Below, piece after piece: positions 36,496-48,350 of a stretch of 64,000 bases of DNA. Origin of the DNA: Glossina fuscipes (lineage: Eukaryota; Arthropoda; Insecta; Diptera; Glossinidae). How positions within the stretch are numbered: the first letter of the stretch is position 1; each line of letters starts with the position of its first letter. Made by a program: the position numbers and the translations under genes. The DNA lies in the NCBI RefSeq assembly GCF_014805625.2, contig NW_023998630.1, positions 1,473,102 through 1,537,101 on the forward strand. The letters run 5' to 3'. Below the pieces are notes generated by a model. The model searched no databases. It was not told the DNA's origin and saw only the letters and a program-made list of their open reading frames with translations.

Positions 36496-38949
36496 TAATT
36501 TAATTTTCATTATTTGATCTTGAAAAGGTTGAATTTTCTTGTACTAAATATTACTTGATGTGCGGAATGATCTTTCATAATAGTACTTGCAACCAAATCA
36601 TCACCAAAAAGCCCAGCCACTTATATTCTAGGAAAAATCAAACACCAATGTTAAACCGTGGGCCACCTCCCTGTCCCTTTCTTTTAAGATAAATAATTAG
36701 AAATTGATCTCCGTCACTTTACGTCAACATCTGTATATTCTATAGCCAAGGAGTATAAAAATTCTTTACCACCTTCAAATATATTTTTTCTCCTTTTCTT
36801 TGCTTTGTTTTTCAAAAACTGCACGTTTTGCGGTTTACGTGTCGGCAAATGATAGAGAACTTAGCAAAGAAGTCTACAATTCTGTAGCCGAATTCATAAT
36901 CAACGACTAATCGAAAACTTCATTCCAAATTTTTAATTTCTTAGCATAAGCATTGAACGGTTAGACTGATTGCCTAATTTGTAATGCAATCTAAAGTATA
37001 TTTGTTTGGAAACGCTTTTAAATATCCACAAGTAATTTATGAAGACATTTCAGTGCATATACAGGTATGCGTAGGAGGAATTTTAATATAAACAAGATTT
37101 TTGAAGCGTTCGGAGAGAAATTTAAACTTTTTCGGATGGAAGATTTGTTTCAGATAGTGCGTATTTGCGCTTTATCTATTTTATAAGGTGGAAATAATCT
37201 TTTAACCCGTTAAAAAAAAGAATTCTGAAATATTTTATTTTCTAAATTTGGGTTGTTGCAATCCGTAGATAAACATTTTGGAAAATGAGAAAACTTATAA
37301 ATTTTGAATTTATTATGGAACTTTTCAAAACGGTTTGGAAATGCCAAATGCTCTTCAAATTCAATTCCAGTTTATTACAAGCTTCTCTCTCTCTTCCCCT
37401 CTCTCTTGTTCAAATTAAACTCATTGAAAACAACTCGTTTAGGTTTTTCTTTCAAACATAACTTTTAGAAAAGATAAAATTCACTATCCAAACGTAGTTT
37501 TCATTTAAAATCCAATCCAGTCGAAGAACATTTCATTTTAAAACTTAGTAAAGAAATGAAAGAAATAACAACATATACCAACATTTTTACGAGTTAAGAG
37601 AAACTTGCTGGTATATATATAACGCAAAGAAAAAAAGTAAGTAAGTTATATTAGAATCATGGATACCTTGCTATTCAAGAGAATAAAATGCAAGGACTTG
37701 CAATAAAATGCTTACTATTTACGAGCGATTTGATTTAACAATTTTATGAAACGATAATAATTAGATAAGGCTTCTAAAATTTCTTTATCGATGTAAGCCT
37801 AAACCTAAGTCATAGTGATAAAAAAAAAATATAGAAATTTGTGGCTTTTCAAAAATTCTTTTGGATTCTTCATGATCAGTGTATTAAATCTTTGGTATTG
37901 CGCTAAGTAGATACGGACCAAATCCCAAGTTCCCCCTTTTTTCATACTGACACTTTGAGAATGCCGTTAAAAGGTTTAGGAGAGACGTGCAAACATAAGA
38001 CAGTGCTCGATTAACGATGTTAAAGGTACAAGCAGGAATGCTACAGAGGGTTTTTAAAGTTTTTATAAATGAAAGGCCAAAATCAACGTACTTTTAACTT
38101 TTTTCTTTTAAAGAAAGGAAATAGAAACGGAAAAGAAATTGTAGTAGAAACGAAAATAATAATATTGAAGATAATCCCTGCGAAAAATTATGTGCAAATA
38201 AACTAAATATTTAAATTATATTCTCTGCTCTGCAGCCTTAAAATAAAAAAAGAAACTAAAAAGAAAATTATAAAATTGCCAAATGTCATGCGAACGTACC
38301 CGGTCGTGTCTGCTTAACAACTTCACTTTAATTGCTTCAACTTGAGTTTATTGAATTGTTTTTGGTATATGCATAAAGAACAAGAACGAAAACTGTTTTC
38401 TTCGTCTTGGGGCACAAATCTTAAAGTCGATACATGAATATTGTGTTTTTGAATGGATTTACGCCGATTTTCAAACTTACTCTATGGTGATCAACTAAAG
38501 ATTTATTGAAGCTAAGTTTTCAGTTTCTCCTTCTTGATTTTTGCGACTGTAAATACAGTAGAATTGCGCTATGGATAAGGAAGATGATCCTCCTAAAGAA
38601 GGTGAAGATTATATTTATATTTTTCTTTGTGTTACAAATCGAAGAGCACTTTTGGTCTAAGCCCCTTTTTTGGGAGGTGGTGTTTTTTTCTTTATTTATT
38701 TTGTGTTTTATATCACTGTTTTGTTTTAAATAAGTAAACAAACAAATAGAAAAAATTTCTTTATACATAGAAATAATGGCATGACTTTGTTTGCTATATT
38801 ATACTCGAAATATAATAAAATTAAATCAATTTGAATTGTTTTGCTATTCTTACACGCACACCACCCCGGCTCTAACGGCAACAAGAAGCAACAATTAATT
38901 TACCATTTCCGTTCTCTATTAAAGGGCCTTTACTGCAAGGGAAAACCAC

Positions 38950-38978
38950 ATATATATATATGTATATATATATATACG
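38950..38978. repeat. (TA)n tract
   Basis: Alternating TA with one TG interruption; self-complementary. Confidence 0.85.
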
Positions 38979-40399
38979 ATTGCGCTTAAATTAACGTTTA
39001 AGCAGCAACTTTAAGTAGCGGTTTTAAAGACAACTGCAAATTAAAAGAAATATTAATAATTATACCATTTCAAACTGTTGTCCTCTTTCTTAATCACCAG
39101 ATTCGCTTTTGTTTAATGGGCGGCAAAAAGTTTTGTTAATATAAAGCAGTTTAAGACTGTCTCCAAATTTTCTTCCTTTTTCTAATATATTGTTACGGAA
39201 ATCCTAAATCCAGTTCATTCGGATAATTAATTTTCCCAAATAATAAATTCTCTAGAGAAAGGAAAACCAAATATACGTTCGTTGCTTCTCATGCAGCTGC
39301 CAGCCGAGGAAAACGATTACCGAAAAAGCAGGTTAATGGGTTAAAAATGAAGCCATGAAATTAGGCAATAGGAATATGCTCGTAAAAATAAATAGAATAT
39401 ATACGGAAGGCAGAGGTGGTCGGAGAAGAGCATTTGAGTCGAGAGCACGGCCAAAATAAATTGTGAATAATCCTACTGTTAAGGAATATAATTGTAAATA
39501 AAAGAATTTTAAAGTGTACATCTCATGAAAAGAATATTCACGATCTAGTGGTACGAGTCCTATCTTTAGAAAAGCGAAATTCGTAACAATATCTTAGCTT
39601 CAAATTGATCTTTTTTTGCCCTTTCCCATAAGGGCTATTTAACAGTGGAGAGAAGTAAGAGCAACCAAGAAGCACAACAATTGCTTTCGTAAAGGAAGAA
39701 AATTGTGTTTTGAAGCTTGATTCATTTATATTTTCAACAAATATTTGATATTGCATGACTTGTTTGCCTGTAACGCGCTATCCAGGAACTCATAGTAGTA
39801 ATAAAATACTGACAAAATAATAAACGACAGGATGACATTGCTTTTCGTGACCGTATTGGCTTTTATTTCGCTTTTTCTTTTTTTTCTTTTTAATAATAAA
39901 CAAAGCAAGCACTAAAACAATCACAGTCAAGGATATTTGCTATAAACAACTTTCAAATTTTTTTTATTCCGTGCTTAGAAAGGGTTCTAATTAAATGATG
40001 GTTAATATGTTCTGTAAATATAATATATATTTTATATGCCTTATATATATTTATATGCCTTACAATATATGCAGAGATGGATAGAAAAATAGGTGGTTTT
40101 CCGTTGATGGGCATATGCCTTCTATTTGTGGTTCCGTTTATAATTTATTTGTAACGTAGGAAGATTTCCGTATTTAAAAATGGTTTTCGGGTTATGTTAA
40201 GTCGAAACAAACCATAAAACAAGTCCAGTTCAAAAATGTCGTATGGTTCCAGGTGGTCAGTAAAATCGTGTATGTACACGAATTAATCAATTCAGGCAGT
40301 CAATAGCGGGTATACTACTATGATGCACAGCTCCGGTTTTTGTAAGCACGGATGAATTTAATTATTACAGGCCTCTGTTAATTTATAATTATGCGATAA

Positions 40400-40850
40400 T
40401 TTTTGAATATTTTCCCCCAATTCGTTTCTATCGCTACCGTCTCAATAGGATTGAGGCCGGGGGAGTGACTTGGCCATTCAGTGACATCCAAGCTACGGTC
40501 TATGCTTTCATCAAATTGGATGAATGTTTCCCACGATTATCTGAAATATCCATAAAAGTGGCTTATTGTCTTTGACGTACGGTAAAATTACAGTTTTCAA
40601 TAATTTTTTATATACATATCTATCCATAATTCTGAGACGTATCAGACAGACCACCTTTCAAGATTAGCTGCCCCATATCATAGGATTTATTCCGCCAACC
40701 TTCACTTTCCAGGCTATGCTTCTTGGTAAATTGGCATCTTATAGTCGTCGACAAACGATTCGTGATGATACAGCATTCCCAATTTCTTTGGAAATTGCTC
40801 TAGACCATTTGAAGGAATATCGCTTTGCTAAAATTATCATGCAATTATTG
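40400..40850 (-). pseudogene. Tc1-like transposase fossil, internally deleted
   Basis: Minus-strand frames give, in order, EIGNAVSSRIVCRRL*DANLPR (second helix-turn-helix, family form VS.RTVRRRL.EA), then immediately VKVGGINPMIWG (family G.S.M.WG), MDRYVYKKLLKTVILPYV, a frame change to DN..KHSS (second catalytic Asp, family QDND.KH), and VTEWPSHSPGLNPIET (family W...SPDLNPIE, third catalytic Glu; the Asp of SPD is Gly here). The first catalytic Asp region between the helix-turn-helix and GGINPM is missing, so there is an internal deletion as well as stops. The terminal inverted repeats were not located. Confidence 0.82.
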
Positions 40851-41310
40851 AAAGCAGGAGAAAATGCTTTTTAAATGCTCCATATCTCTCAATACTTTTT
40901 TTGGGGACTTATGTGATCGACATAGCAATGCGATCACAAATTTGTAGGCATTTGCCAGATTTGTAATCGTCTTTTTACTTTTCACTACACTGATATGCTT
41001 GACCAATCAAATTCATTCCTATTGCATTTCTTTCACTAGAAACATCATTTACATTTACATTCCATTTTGACAGCAAAATTTTACTTTTTCTAACCTTAAA
41101 GAGGACGTATCCATTTCACTGCTCGACCTAAAAAGCTATTAAAGCGCCGTAAACCCATTCAACTTTTTTCTACAAAAACTAGCTCATGAGGAATTTCTGC
41201 ACCCAATTTTGAACAGTTTTACCATACGATAAAAACTTGTGTGAAATCGTACTCACAAAGGAGAATATTGGGTTCATTTTGGTACAAATCTGCGTAAAGA
41301 TTGAAAACTA

Positions 41311-44290
41311 CAAGTGATTATTATTAAAAATTGTTTAAAGAAATAAACTTGTCTACCAAACGTTGCACAAAATAACAAGAGTGACAACGTTACCTGTTTT
41401 ATAAACCAAGCTGTGATGTTTCACTTCAATTAGAGATTTTTATTTTTCGATTTTCCTTCCCCTATGTGCATCATATACGTTGTATGAATTCCAATACTCC
41501 TTCATATTTAAATTTATAATGATTTACTATTGAGCAAATGTATAACATACAACCTCCTTCAAAAAGTATGTAAATAGTTCGTCTTAATTTAGTCTTTCCG
41601 CAACAAATCTTCTATGAATTCTGAACTTACGAGTAACTGATTCGCCTTTCGCAGTAACGGTTTTCGGATGACTTGCCCCCTACAATCCTACAAAATATTT
41701 AAATCAAGCTTTAGGGTAAATTATCAGCTAGAGAATTTAATCACCGCCTATGTTAATCGTGAATTGATGAAGCTCTCGTGGTATTGAGTTTCAAAATGGT
41801 TTTGAACTGCATATTTTTCTTCTTTTTTTAAATATGACCAATCAGTCAGGGAACGGCCGTATCCCAGTGGATGCGTGCCCAATCGAGTAGAAAGTACTAT
41901 GCCTTACAATATATACGACCAAATATGGGGAAACTGTACTTCGATTTGACTCTTATTTATTCGGCTTTGCGGCAGTATACAACCTTGACATAAACATTTC
42001 AACGTTCGACGTGAGACCTAGAGGCATCTTTCCTGCCACTGCTGACAGTCAGATGGATCGTTGATGGAGGAACTGCGATGTCCTATTTTTATGTCTCATG
42101 GGTCGGAATATCGCTATCTCGCAATAACTACAAATGGCGAAGCCATTCATTTTGTTTTTTGCACTAGGAAGGAAGTTTTCACTATTTTAGCGACGCATAC
42201 CCGGCTCTCGCTATTTATGTCGATAGAAAATATTTGAGTCCATTTCTTTTGCTCTATGCAATAATCGAACAAAACTTTGCTTTAAGACTGTTGTATAATT
42301 GTAAAATTTGTTTCTTCCGAATTCGCAATTATCTTTTAACACATATTGTGCTTCTCTACTTTCCATCTTTTTTTTCGGACGTTGTGGTGAGATTCAATGT
42401 TTCAAGGTTCATTTACTGTTTCAGATTTCCAAACTTTCTTATTATTAAGTAAACAGGCGGTGCAAGCTTCGCCAAAGGTCGAAAACTACCCCAGTTTTTT
42501 ATTTGAAGCTGGCTATCGAATATCAGAACCAACTTATTGCATTGACCCGGATGGATTATTACGTTGGAGCAAATGAACACCTCGTGCAAGTTTGCATCGT
42601 AGCTCTTTAAAGTTAATTGAAGGAATTTAAAAAGGTAATCAAAGGTATATGTCATCAGTTTACGGTCAAAATTTACCAAATTTGCCTCCGTTTCCTTTGT
42701 TCTTTGCACGCAGGATGAAAAGATTCTGTTAAATTGATTACGCACTCTGAAAGAGGATACACCCTATCACGGGAGATGACTTTTTATCATATATTTTCCG
42801 GTCAACCACTTTAACCCGCCTTACATACGCCTTGCATGGAACAAAGTTTGACCTATAAAGTTTATCTGCTTGAGAAGTAATTCAAGGCGGCATAGGGCCA
42901 TAATTTACTTTAACGTGCGAACTATTAAGTGTAATGCAGTAGGAATGGTTTGGTGCCTCCAATATCTGCTTTGACAAATAAGTCGCAATACGACTCATAT
43001 GTGGTCAAAGCTTTCAGTTATTTCAAAGGAAATTCGGTGAGGGAAAAATTTAAAAGCACATCCAAAAATCAGAAACTCACGTTATTATTAAGAAAGTCAA
43101 ATATCGAATTGATACCGACTACGATATGTCAAATTATATTCACGTTCACTTTCTGACGGACTACCACAAATTTCTTGTTGACGCTTAATTTGGCAAAGAC
43201 CAAGTCTGTCCCAGTAAGCTTCGCTTTATTTTCTACGTGCTGCTACAGCTGCTTATGGGTACACTCCTAAAACGCATTTACTGATTTCCAACCCGTTTTT
43301 TTTTACCTGAAAGAGAAGATGAGAATCATCATTTTTTGGGATTGAAAATTGGATTTGGATTTTTTAATCTATTGCATTGGAAGCGAAAAATTAGAGGGAT
43401 AGTGTTTTCTACTTCTATGCAAAATGGTAAGTTCGTAATTGTGTGAATTTACAAGACAACTGGCTGAAATTTAATCGTTTACTCTTTTCAAATCATCTAA
43501 CATCCATAATTGACAAAGACCCGAACGCTCTCTGACACTTTTTCGTTTAATTGATAGTAAAATATAATTTGACTTTTTCAATGCATTCATTAATGCAATA
43601 AAACAGATGTTATTATGTCTACGAGGTTATATATAGTTTGTTATCAGCGTTGAGGTAGTGACGATAGTGGTGCACGATATAAGATGCGTGTATTGTTTGA
43701 GACAAATGTTTTGTTGTTTTAAAATTTAAGGAAGATGTGTGCGTGCGTGCTTGCGGTCGTATTACTTTGTGCGTGTATTGTTGCTTCTTAACAATAACTT
43801 TTCTTTGCAAAAAAACAAAAGAGAGCTTTTGCGTCCTTTTTCAACGGCGATACGAAGGCACTTGTTTTAACGTTAGAGGATAAATGCGGCAATAAACCAC
43901 ACGCAAGCAGGCAACTTGCATAGATAGAAAATATATACTGGCACATAAATACTCAAGCACACACTTTTCATTTGTTATGATCATAATAAAATTTCCTCTT
44001 ACCACCGCTTCTGCCGAGCCACTGCCTGTTGTTGTGTGAGATATACGCATTAATCTCTCCTTTATCTATTTTATGCAATAAATTTTCAAAAATAAAAAAA
44101 ACACCTTGAATATAAAAGAAAATCCTTTTTATTTTCTTGCCGCCAAGAGTTTGTTTCTTGTTTCCTTGCTGTTTATTTTGCTTTCAAGTATGTTGCAATT
44201 TGCATAGCTTGCATTTTTATCATTGTCATCATCTTCATCACCATTACTCTACATCGTTATTATTGTTATTAGAAAAGATGTAGTCGTTTA
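41311..44290. other. No feature recognised; some GC-richer segments
   Basis: The 41850-43200 part is less AT-rich and holds a 110-codon minus-strand frame (42413-42745) and a 68-codon plus frame (42950-43156). I recognise no family in either. This could be another decayed element or pseudogene. Confidence 0.4.
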
Positions 44291-44295
44291 AAATA

Positions 44296-44327
44296 TTAGT
44301 TTGGGGAAAAAGAAATCCATTATTTTT
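44296..44327. repeat. Mariner terminal inverted repeat, 3' side of transposase
   Basis: TTAGTTTGGGGAAAAAGAAA followed by TCCATTATTTTT; matches the complement of 45545-45576 at 31 of 32 positions. Confidence 0.95.
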
Positions 44328-44348
44328 ATATGAACTTCAGGACTTTAT

Positions 44349-45391
44349 TTAACATGCTTCGGATTGTCCGATTTGAGGCAAATATGCACCGTTTTGTTGT
44401 ATGATTTGTTGCCATTTTAAAGGTAACTTCAAAAAGCCTCTCTCATAGAAGTCCTATTTGCAAAAAACTCTAGTAGTCGATTTTCACAATCCTCCCTAGA
44501 TTCCAATTTTTTATCATTAAAGAAATTTTGCAATGCAAGAAAAAGATAATAATCGCTTGGTGCCAAGTCCGGACTGTATGGCAGATGCATTAAAACTTCC
44601 CAACCAAGCTCCCGAAGTTTCTGGCGAGTCACTGTAGATGTGTGTGGCCTAGCGTTGTCCTGGTGGAACACGACACCTCTCCTGTTGGTCAATTCTGGCC
44701 GTTTCTGGTCTATCGCTATCTTCAAACGGTACAGTTGTTGACAGTAGAGATCGGAATTTAGCGTTTGGCCATATGGAAGCAACTCATAATAAATAATCCC
44801 CTTCCAGTCCCACCAAATGCATAGCAAAACCTTCCTGGCCGTTAGTCCTGGTTTGACCACCGTTTGAGGTGCTTCACCGCTCTTTGACCACGATCGTTTT
44901 CGCACAGGGTTATCGTATGTGATCCATTTCTCATCTCCAGTCACCATCCGTTTAAGAAATGGGTCTATCTCATTCCGTTTGGCCAAGGCTTCGCAGATGG
45001 AAATTCGATCCATCATGTTTTTTTCTGTTAATTGGTGTGGCACCCAAACATCGAGCTTCTTTTTGAATCCAGCTTTGTGTAAATGGTTTAAAACTGTGTT
45101 ATGGTCGATTTTTTGCTCCTGGGCGATGTTACGACTGCTAACATGCCGGTCAACTTCGATCATTTCTCCGATTTTATGGACATTTTCGACGACCGGCCTA
45201 CCTGTGCGAGGTGCATTTTTAACATCAAAAATTCCTGAACGGAGTCTACGAACCCAAAATTGCACATAATTGGCTGTTACAATATCGGAACCATAAACAC
45301 CTTTCACAATTTTAGCCGCCTGGCTTGCATTTTCGCCTTTGTCAAAGAAAAACTGTAAAATGTACCGAATTTTCTCTTTGTTCACTTCCAT
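44349..45391 (-). pseudogene. Mariner transposase with a single late frameshift
   Basis: The likely start is the Met at 45391 (MEVNKEKIRY); the longer open frame to 45571 merely translates the terminal repeat. The N-terminal helix-turn-helix domain covers about residues 1-115 and includes GRPVVEN; WVPHQL is at 116-121. The DD34D catalytic triad is intact: D153 (VTGDEKW), D245 (HQDNARPH) and D280 (SPDLAPSDY), with 34 residues between the last two. After R313 (about 44453) one base appears lost. The frame then ends at residue 320, whereas in the neighbouring frame typical mariner C-terminal sequence runs on to a stop at 44349-44351 and would give about 347 residues, the family length. The triad context suggests the mellifera subfamily. 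Loss of the last 34 residues probably impairs function, but this is not proven. Confidence 0.93.
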
Positions 45392-45544
45392 TTTTAACAC
45401 GCTGTAACTCACAACTGAATGCACCAAACAAAAAACAGCACAAGAATTTTTTTTACTGCGAAATGTACAGTATGTAAATGTACAGTATCGGAAATTGTTT
45501 GATCGATACTTTACGAGAAATTTATCAGTGCAGCCATCTACCGA

Positions 45545-45576
45545 AAAAATAATGGGTTTCTTTTTCCCCAAACTAA
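45545..45576. repeat. Mariner terminal inverted repeat, 5' side of transposase
   Basis: Complement of 44296-44327 with one difference; followed by the TA duplication. Confidence 0.95.
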
Positions 45577-45578
45577 TA

Positions 45579-47500
45579 TATATATCTGCACAAGCCAGAA
45601 AATTACATAAGCCCTAAAGAAGCGAATTTTGATTATCCACTATTTATTACGTATAAAAATATTTCATTATGTCGTCAATAGAAAAGAGGAAGAAAATCAA
45701 GCGTTAGACCTAGACGGATAGCAGTAGAAATCAGTAGAAATTATTTTTATACAATCCTATATGGATTTATCTCTTTATTATATCAGCTGCTTTGTGATAG
45801 CTTTGTAGCCTTTGTTGGTAGGTCCACGGGTATGTAGGATTAACTGATAAGCTCTGACTTTTCTCTATTCGATTTCTACTTCAAGGCTAGAAAAAACAAA
45901 AATACAAACCAGACGGAGACGCACTGGGATGAGCCAGCAGCGGGGTCGCAAATTTGAGCGGTTGAACAAACTAAGAGTCGATCTACGAAAATGGAATATC
46001 AAAATGAATATATTTTCATTTTCGTATGCACGCACACAAAAAATACTAAAAATATTTCTAAGATGTTAGGTAAAAAGGACTTTCGCGGAAAACTCGAGTG
46101 CAAGCTCACCGGTAAATAGTATACATGTATAAGACTTTTTTTCTTTTATTATTTATATGCCGACCATTCCTTCCCACACACAGGCACACCACCTACGTAA
46201 CGTTTACAACCGTAATAGTTCACCAATACAGAAGCATATAATAGAACAACACCAGCAACAACAGCGACGAGAGCAACAACATTTGTTGTATGTCATTTAC
46301 GAAATGCATGGAATACAAAACTGTTATAAGTAGAAGAGCAACTACAACAATAACATAATAATTGTAATCATTTCTCCTCTTGTTTTTTATTTTTCTTTTT
46401 TTAATACAATACTGTAAAACGAATAATGACGACGACGGCAAAAATTGCAGCGATTGCTGTGTTGCGCATAGTGTTGCGTATAGAGAGTGAACATCGGTAA
46501 ACCCTAACGAGTATGGGTATGAGGTTGAGAACGTTGATAGCGATTATCATAAAATACTAACGTGTGATAAAAACTTCTTTTTTCTTTCAAATATTTTTTC
46601 TGCCCCCACTCCCTCCTCCTTCTTATGCGCCAGTCTGCCTCCCGCACAAACAATCATCTCGCGGTCGTTCATCTAACCTAAATTTAAATTCATTTTTTTT
46701 CTTGTTCGTATATTCATTTTCGTTTTGTTAGAGTGCACATCGGAAAGAGCTGTTTATGACAATATTTTAGTGCGCTGTACCCTGACTTTTCATTTTTAAT
46801 CTTTTTTTTTTATTCAACCTGTTTTTTCTTATTTATCATTGATATATTTTCTCTTGCCGTTGTAACTGTTCGTACTGTTGTAGATATGCAGTCATGTTGT
46901 TAATCTTAGTTTTCTCTCCTTTAAACAGTTATCATAGCTTTTTCAGCCGTGTTGACTAAGTATGGGTAGTGTTATGTATACTGACAAAGGCTGGATGTTA
47001 CTAGTGTTTTGTTGTTGTCGTTATTTATTTATGTAAATAAATGTAAAAATATTTTAATTGTTAAATTTGCTGCCACTTCAACTGAACAACGCACCATGCA
47101 TCTATTTCCAGAATACATTTTCTTTATAGAGGGCCTTTACTTTTATTTTATTTATAGGTTATCAACAAGATTATATATTAACTTTATCAGAGAATTTAAA
47201 CAAGTCCCGAAGATGACACATCAACGTGTCCGTGATGCTAAGTGGTTGTCGTAGTTAAAATATTATGTTTGGCTTGGCGGGAATTTATACCATGTCAGCA
47301 ATATAAAATAACAATTTTTTCGAGTGGAGGTAAAATTTGACACCTTTGATGACTATGGGCCAGACGATTACTGCTGCTTGGTAAGAGATGAGCATGATCT
47401 TTCTACAACGACAATCTTCTCTTTCTCTATTCTTTCATTGAACATTTGTTTATCGTTTTTGTTTACTGTTTTATTTGTTGTTATTTGTATCGGTTTTTTT
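45579..47500. other. No gene recognised
   Basis: AT-rich. The frames at 46220-46441 and 47009-47254 are low-complexity or hydrophobic and show no motif. Confidence 0.55.
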
Positions 47501-47503
<3 letters not shown>

Positions 47504-47550
<47 letters not shown>

Positions 47551-47560
47551 NNNNNNNNNN

Positions 47561-47607
<47 letters not shown>
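47504..47607. repeat. (TC)n microsatellite with assembly gap
   Basis: About 47 bp of tc repeats, ten N (47551-47560), then about 47 bp more. The true length is unknown, and open frames across it are artefacts. Confidence 0.97.
47551..47560. other. Assembly gap (10 N)
   Basis: Ten N bases; a fixed short placeholder probably marks an unresolved repeat length. Confidence 0.98.
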
Positions 47608-47611
<4 letters not shown>

Positions 47612-48045
47612 ATATATATCGTTATATAAAAAATGTTGCAATAACCTTGCTGTTTTTTTTAACATATATGCATTTATTATGTACTTATTACTGTTATTAT
47701 TTTATATTTGTGATTTAAAAGAGAAAGTAGTTAGGTTGACTCTCGTAGTCCGTCACTGGTTAACGAGTTTTTGTACTTTTTCTATTTTCTAAAGATTTTC
47801 GAAAGATATTTTTTTGCTTGAATTTGAGTGTATTTTGAGAATATCTAGAAAACTGTTTAAGAAAAACCGATTGTTTTATCTGTGATGCCGTAATGCAAAC
47901 GATTTATCAACAATTTTATTACCAAATTTGTGCTCCTCGTAAAACTAATGACTTTTACTCTGAATTTTTTATTAAAAGATTTTAATAATTAGGTATATAA
48001 AATAATAAACAAATAAAAAATAGCAATAATAGTAGTAAACAAATG
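47608..48045. other. No gene recognised
   Basis: AT-rich; nothing supported. Confidence 0.6.
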
Positions 48046-48047
48046 AA

Positions 48048-48350
48048 GAAATTATATTCGGTTGTGGCCGAATCTTTTATACCCACCACAATTATCCTAA
48101 AAAAGGCAAAAAAAAAAAAAAAGGAAAAAGCACTGAGTTTTCAGGTTCTATAATATAAGGCGAGCGCGGCTGAGAGTGTTTATTGTCAAAATGAAAGTTT
48201 TTGTCGCACAGGCACGTAGGCTTGTGGGCGCCCCATTTGAAATTTTTAGGTCGCTTGCAAATGCTTTTGCAAATTTGAAGTCGATATCTTCGTTTTTGCG
48301 AACAGGAGAACGTTTACTACAAATACTACACAATTGCGCAGACAGACAGA
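48048..48350 (-). repeat. Hairpin-ended dispersed repeat, 3' part (copy 5)
   Basis: Reverse orientation. It opens with TTCGG(TTGTGG)CCGAA and TTTTATACCCACCAC, then AAAAAAGGCAAAA, CTATAATATAAGGCG, a GATATCTTCGTTTTTGCGAA phrase and CAGACAGACAGAC. These match the 3' half of the family in reverse. The 5' half is absent. Confidence 0.75.

Larger units (their letters stand above)
34116..40250. other. No gene recognised; microsatellites
   Basis: AT-rich with (CT)n, (TAA)n and (TA)n tracts. At 35588-35700 a TTATATTCAG...GAACGAAT start and GCAGACCCTGTAGG phrase may be a strongly decayed hairpin-ended repeat. Otherwise nothing supported. Confidence 0.5.
44296..45576 (-). mobile_element. Complete mariner element (mellifera-like), 1281 bp
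   Basis: Terminal inverted repeats of about 32 bp beginning TTAGTTTGGGGAAAAAGAAA differ at one position. The element is flanked by TA on both sides (44294-44295 and 45577-45578). Its length is typical of mariner. It encodes a transposase on the minus strand that fills most of the element. The near-perfect ends and almost intact coding frame indicate recent arrival compared with the other transposons in the window. Confidence 0.95.

Noticed and set aside
38950..38978. TA-rich palindrome as an origin or regulatory hairpin
   Set aside because: Simple (TA)n repeats are self-complementary by composition; nothing else supports a function.
45392..45571. N-terminal extension of the mariner ORF (60 extra codons)
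   Set aside because: It translates the terminal inverted repeat and the untranslated leader; family proteins start at the MEVNKEK methionine.
47324..47792. Open frames of 90-105 codons rich in Ser-Leu or Arg-Glu
   Set aside because: They are produced by the (TC)n tract and run through the N gap.
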